Shown here piece after piece: positions 60,369 through 64,000 of a stretch of DNA of 64,000 nucleotides. The DNA comes from Tissierellales bacterium. Its GTDB lineage: Bacteria > Bacillota > Clostridia > Tissierellales > Sedimentibacteraceae. Within the stretch, counting starts at the first letter, position 1. Every line of letters begins with the position of its first letter. The notes under the pieces were generated by a model. It made no database searches. It was given only the letters and a program-made list of their open reading frames with translations, and was not told the origin of the DNA. The DNA lies in NCBI GenBank assembly GCA_018433765.1, contig JAHDQO010000013.1:186001-250000 (forward strand). The letters are read 5' to 3'. The position numbers were made by a program, and so were the translations under genes.

Positions 60369-61091
60369 TTATTCCCCCCTTGCAATTGTCAGTCCATATA
60401 CACTATGAGCACCATTTTCAATTAATAATTTACTACATTCATTAATGGTAGATCCAGTTGTATAAATGTCATCAATAAGAAGTATTCTCTTATTATTAAT
60501 TATATGCAAATTTGTTAATAAAAAAGCATTTTTTATGTTTTGTCTCCTTTTTATTTTTGAGAGTTGGTTTTGAACGTTAGTTTTCTTTATTCTTTTAACA
60601 CAATTAGAATATTTAATATTAGTTTTTACTGATAAAAATTTAGCAATTAGTTCAGATTGATTATATCCTCGAGAACGTAATTTACTTTTATGTAGGGGTA
60701 TGGGTATAATCAAATCGAAGTCCATATAGTTATTGTTAACCATATAATCCAGAAGTATACTACCAAATAATTTATAATAGTATGTTTTGTCATAATATTT
60801 AAAATCGTAAATTGATTTTTTAACAAGACCTGTATATTTTAAAGGAGATTTTACAGTTTCAAAAAATTTGGTGTCTTTTTTACATTCATTACATAAATGT
60901 GTAGTATCATTGTTAATTGGTTTTGAACATTTTTTGCATAAATTGCCAGTAAGCCTTTCTAGTTTCTTATTACAATTACAACAGATATATTTATCCTTAA
61001 TTTCTTTATCGTATTTATCACAAATAAAACATGTATTTTTTTCAGGATATAATATCTCCAAAAACGATTCAAAATAACTTCTTAAATTCAT
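60369..61091 (-). CDS. comF: ComF family phosphoribosyltransferase-like protein
   Basis: A 240-aa protein related to the late competence protein ComFC. N-terminal zinc-binding cysteines (CFICDKYDK, CCNCNKK, CKKCSKPIN, CNECKK) form two finger-like motifs; the PRPP-binding loop is ILLIDDIYTTGSTINECSKL. It takes part in DNA uptake or replication-related DNA processing. The start is the ATG 7 nt after AAGGGTG. Its N-terminus lies next to the mosaic repeat that separates it from recD2. Confidence 0.9.
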   Translation of the reverse strand: MNLRSYFESFLEILYPEKNTCFICDKYDKEIKDKYICCNCNKKLERLTGNLCKKCSKPINNDTTHLCNECKKDTKFFETVKSPLKYTGLVKKSIYDFKYYDKTYYYKLFGSILLDYMVNNNYMDFDLIIPIPLHKSKLRSRGYNQSELIAKFLSVKTNIKYSNCVKRIKKTNVQNQLSKIKRRQNIKNAFLLTNLHIINNKRILLIDDIYTTGSTINECSKLLIENGAHSVYGLTIARGE

Positions 61092-61117
61092 ATAAAACAC
61101 CCTTTTTATAAACGAAA

Positions 61118-61255
61118 AACGAGTAACTAGTAACGAGTAATAATGAAGATATACTCATACTTCGTAAATCTTTTAAATGAGTAACGAGAAACGATTAACT
61201 AGGAACAAGGTTTAAATTTTCTTTTGGAAAATTTATTTAATTATTTTAGTTTTAA
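61118..61255. repeat. Mosaic repeat element, copy B flank
   Basis: Contains GAGTAAC/GAGAAAC heptamer runs and the 38-nt block 61176-61213 shared, inverted, with 57443-57480. A 47-nt AT-rich insert (about 61209-61255) separates this block from the tandem array; in copy A the corresponding parts are directly joined. Confidence 0.8.
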
Positions 61256-61681
61256 GTTTTACAGTAGTAAAACTTCCATGTTTCTCATTACTCATTTTTC
61301 GTCATTCGTTTAAATTGTTTTACAGTAGTAAAACCACCATGTTACTCGTTCTTATTTCTCGTCATTCGTTCAAATTGTTTTACGGTAGTAAAACCACCAT
61401 GTTACTCGTTACTCATTTCTCGTTATTCGTTTAAATTGTTTTACGGTAGTAAAACTTCCATATTACTCGTTACTTATTTCTCGTTATTCGTTCAAATTGT
61501 TTTACGGTAGTAAAACCACCATGTTACTCGTTACTTATTTCTCGTCATTCGTTTAAATTGTTTTACAGTAGTAAAACCACCATGTTACTCGTTACTTATT
61601 TCTCGTCATTCGTTTAAATTGTTTTACGGTAGTAAAACTTCCATGTTACTCGTTACTCATTTTTCGTTATTCGTTTAAATT
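61256..61681. repeat. Seven tandem repeats of about 61 bp
   Basis: Units start at 61256, 61317, 61377, 61438, 61499, 61560 and 61621. Each opens with the palindrome GTTTTACGGTAGTAAAAC (or CAG variant), then CCACCATG or TTCCATG, then degenerate heptamers (TTACTCG TTACTCA TTTCTCG TTATTCG) and TTTAAATT. Units differ at a few positions. There are no unique spacers. The last unit overlaps the 3' end of recD2. Confidence 0.95.
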
Positions 61682-63907
61682 GTCTATATTGTACAGTTCC
61701 TTTATAGAGCTTAGTCTTAAATCGAGGGCGGAGTATCTTTTAGATATTCTGTTATTTTCTATCATCGTACTTAAATATTTTTCATATCCTACTAATACTA
61801 CGAGATGTTTAGCTCTTGTTATTGCAGTATATAATAAATTTCTAGTTAGTAGCATAGGTGGCCCCCAAGCTATGGGCATTATTACAGCGGGGAACTCACT
61901 TCCTTGGCTTTTATGGACAGTAGCTGCATAAGCTAGAATAAGTTCATCAAGTTGATTAAAGTTATAAACAACTTCTTTATTCTGATCAAATTCAGCCCAT
62001 AACTGCTGTTCTAATTCATCGATAAATGTTATATATCCAATGTCTCCATTGTATATACCTTCTCCATCTTCTTTTGTATTGTCAGAATGAGTTATAGTCC
62101 ATTTAGCTTGATAGTTGTTTTTTATCTGCATAATTTTATCACCTGTTCTAAAAACATATCCTCCTGCTTTCTTTTCTTTTTTGTGTTTAGCTGGCGGGTT
62201 AAGAACAGCTTGCAGTTTATTATTTAATTCAATTACACCTATTGTTCCTTTTTTCATAGGTGATAGAACTTGTATATCTTTTAATGGGTCTAGATTATAA
62301 TGAGAAGGAAGTCTATTGGTACATAAACCAACTATTGTTTCCAATACTTTTTCATTTGTCTTTTCTCTCATAAAATAAAAATCATTATCTTTTATATTAA
62401 AAATTGGGTGCTCACCTTTATTTATCTTGTGAGCATTTACTACAATCATACTTTCTTGTGCTTGTCTAAATATTTTATTAAGTTCAACAACTTTTATTAT
62501 ATTGCTATCTATTATATCTTTAAGTACATTTCCCGCACCTACTGAAGGAAGCTGGTCAGTATCTCCAACAAGTATAAGTCTTGTTCCTTTGACTATAGCT
62601 TTAAGTAGACTATTCATAAGAAGTATGTCAACCATAGACATTTCATCAATTATTATAACATCGTAATCTAAAGGTGTTTCTTCATTCTTACTAAAAGATA
62701 AAGAGTTTTCTTCTTCTCCATAAGAATATTCCAAAAGACGATGTATAGTTTTTGCCTCTTTGCCTGATGTTTCTGTAATTCTTTTAGCTGCTCTTCCTGT
62801 CGGTGCACATAAACCAATTTTTTTCTTTAGTATTTCATATATTTTAATTATTGCATTTATTGTAGTAGTTTTACCTGTACCGGGGCCACCTGTAATAACA
62901 GTTACTCCGTTTGAGATTGCTTGATAAACTGCTTCTTTTTGATTATCAGCCAAGATTAACTGTGTTTCTTTTTCTATAGTTGATATTTTGTTTTTTATAT
63001 CTTCTTTGTCTATATCAAAATCTACGCACGCTAATTCAATTAATTTTTTACATACATTTGTTTCAGCATAAAAGTAAGGTAAATAATATACACAGCTTTC
63101 ATTATTTATAATATCTATATATAGTTTTTCTTGAAAAGCCATATTTGATATCTCAGATTGTATAATATTTTCTTGAAGATGCAGAAGGCTGCATGCATTA
63201 TTAATTAATGAGTGTTTTGGTACGTACGAATGACCTTTGGAAGCATATTCCATCAATATAAATTTTATTCCTGCTGATATTCTGAATGGTGACTGCTGTT
63301 CTATACCCATAGTTTCAGCTATTTTATCAGCAAGCTTAAAACCGATACCATAAATATCTTCTGTTAATTGATATGGATTACTTCTAACTTTATTTATTGT
63401 ATCTTTACCGTAGCTTTTATATATCTTTACGCCATAAGATGGACTTATACCATATTTCTGTAGGAATAACATTATTTCTTTAAGATCTATTTGTTCTAAA
63501 AAACTTTCTGCTATTACAGCAGCTTTTTTCTTACCTATTCCTTCTATTTTACAAAGTTTTTCAGGTTCGTATTGGATTGTTTTAAATGTATCTTCTTTAA
63601 ATTTTTCGACAATTTTTTGGGCTGTAGCTTTACCAATTCCTTTTATTAATCCAGATGCTAAGTATTTCTCTATACCTTCAGAAGTTGATGGTAAAACCAG
63701 CTCATAAACTTCAACTTTAAATTGTTCGCCATAACGAGGATGATTTGTCATATTGCCATGTACTTCTATTGCTTCTCCTTGAATAATGGAAGAGAAAACT
63801 CCTGTTATAGTAAGCATATTATCTTCTGTTTCTAACAAAGCTACAGTATAGCCATTATCTTCATTTCTAAAAATTATTTCAAATACTGTTCCGCGAATTA
63901 TTTCCAT
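61667..63907 (-). CDS. recD2: RecD2-type SF1 DNA helicase
   Basis: A 746-aa 5'-3' helicase of the RecD2/YrrC family. The N-terminal OB/beta part (TVFEIIFRNEDNGYTVALLE) is followed by tandem helix-hairpin-helix motifs (GLIKGIGKATAQKIVEKF, LCKIEGIGKKKAAVIAE, DIYGIGFKLADKIAE); helicase motifs are Walker A ITGGPGTGKTTT, DEMSMVD, GDTDQLPSVGAGNVL and the C-terminal TVHKSQGSEFPAVIMP with YTAITRAK. It acts in mismatch repair and fork maintenance without RecBC. GGGAGA precedes the ATG. The last four residues (NLNE) and stop codon lie inside the tandem repeat. Confidence 0.95.
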   Translation of the reverse strand: MEIIRGTVFEIIFRNEDNGYTVALLETEDNMLTITGVFSSIIQGEAIEVHGNMTNHPRYGEQFKVEVYELVLPSTSEGIEKYLASGLIKGIGKATAQKIVEKFKEDTFKTIQYEPEKLCKIEGIGKKKAAVIAESFLEQIDLKEIMLFLQKYGISPSYGVKIYKSYGKDTINKVRSNPYQLTEDIYGIGFKLADKIAETMGIEQQSPFRISAGIKFILMEYASKGHSYVPKHSLINNACSLLHLQENIIQSEISNMAFQEKLYIDIINNESCVYYLPYFYAETNVCKKLIELACVDFDIDKEDIKNKISTIEKETQLILADNQKEAVYQAISNGVTVITGGPGTGKTTTINAIIKIYEILKKKIGLCAPTGRAAKRITETSGKEAKTIHRLLEYSYGEEENSLSFSKNEETPLDYDVIIIDEMSMVDILLMNSLLKAIVKGTRLILVGDTDQLPSVGAGNVLKDIIDSNIIKVVELNKIFRQAQESMIVVNAHKINKGEHPIFNIKDNDFYFMREKTNEKVLETIVGLCTNRLPSHYNLDPLKDIQVLSPMKKGTIGVIELNNKLQAVLNPPAKHKKEKKAGGYVFRTGDKIMQIKNNYQAKWTITHSDNTKEDGEGIYNGDIGYITFIDELEQQLWAEFDQNKEVVYNFNQLDELILAYAATVHKSQGSEFPAVIMPIAWGPPMLLTRNLLYTAITRAKHLVVLVGYEKYLSTMIENNRISKRYSALDLRLSSIKELYNIDNLNE

Positions 63908-63934
63908 AATTAATCTCCCAAAAGTGGTAAAACT

Positions 63935-63943
63935 ATTATAACA
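63935..63943 (-). promoter_or_regulatory. Extended -10 promoter of recD2
   Basis: On the minus strand TGTTATAAT lies about 30 nt upstream of the recD2 start. A weak -35 may fall in TTATCTTTATC. The final 55 nt of the window hold no recognisable gene. Confidence 0.5.
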
Positions 63944-64000
63944 TAAGTTGATAAAGATAAGAAGATTCTTAAGCGAAAAGCTAAAGTAAAAAAAGCAGTA

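Noticed and set aside
61256-61681. CRISPR array
   Set aside because: The units are contiguous near-identical 61-mers without variable spacers, and no cas genes are present.

Overview
The window is AT-rich bacterial chromosome with dense, short-spaced operons, strong AGGAGG ribosome binding sites, heavy AGA/ATA codon use, TTG/GTG starts and intrinsic terminators. With the gene content (Opp peptide uptake, PepV, RocB-type peptidase, GltS, AGCS symporter, three sigma-54 activators, PTS operons, long-form HPF, RecD2), this points to an anaerobic, amino-acid- and peptide-using Clostridia-class Firmicute, possibly Tissierellales/Sedimentibacter-like (inference). No rRNA, tRNA, CRISPR, prophage or intact transposase was seen.

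Layout: 0-3.1 kb holds the 3' end of a serpin, a drug-type ABC-2 exporter with a MerR regulator carrying two HTH domains, a degenerate second copy of the serpin tail, and an XRE regulator. 3.3-8.3 kb is an amidohydrolase, Na+/alanine symporter and RocB-like peptidase group. 9.3-14.0 kb is a sensor kinase with an extracellular solute-binding domain, its NtrC-type partner, and a sigma-54-driven glutamate symporter. 15.7-25.5 kb covers a complete Opp operon, a CoA-binding protein, a DUF3870 protein, a dipeptide epimerase and PepV. 25.6-32.4 kb is a PrpR-like activator, a dyad plus consensus sigma-54 promoter, and an acid-sugar operon (UxaA pair, KdgT, DUF1537 kinase, PdxA2). 33.2-36.7 kb is a lactococcin-972-type bacteriocin with a three-gene ABC system. 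Then come an O-antigen-ligase-like protein and a Phd-Uma2 fusion. 39.6-49.9 kb is a galactitol-type PTS/aldolase/dehydrogenase operon, its LevR-like regulator, and a second sigma-54 unit carrying GatB-like IIB, Enzyme I and HPr. 50-64 kb holds a DJ-1/PfpI protein, MATE exporter, GGDEF/EAL protein, VanZ, a LytM lipoprotein, acyl-ACP thioesterase, NfeD/SPFH pair, HPF, ComF and RecD2.

The unifying theme is sigma-54 control. Three bacterial enhancer-binding proteins lie beside four -24/-12 promoters (12728, 27590, 43972 minus strand, 47279), each feeding uptake and catabolism of amino acids, acid sugars or polyols.

The strongest candidates for something undescribed are: the lactococcin-972 locus whose usual large fused membrane partner is replaced by two FtsX-like half-permeases; a one-chain Phd antitoxin-Uma2 nuclease; an acid-sugar operon joining a UxaA dehydratase pair to a DUF1537/PdxA2 module; a sigma-54-controlled general-PTS operon; and a mosaic repeat family (7 x about 61 bp at 61256-61681, inverted relative at 57326-57480) that supplies the last codons and stop of recD2. 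Substrates and functions beyond family level are inference.
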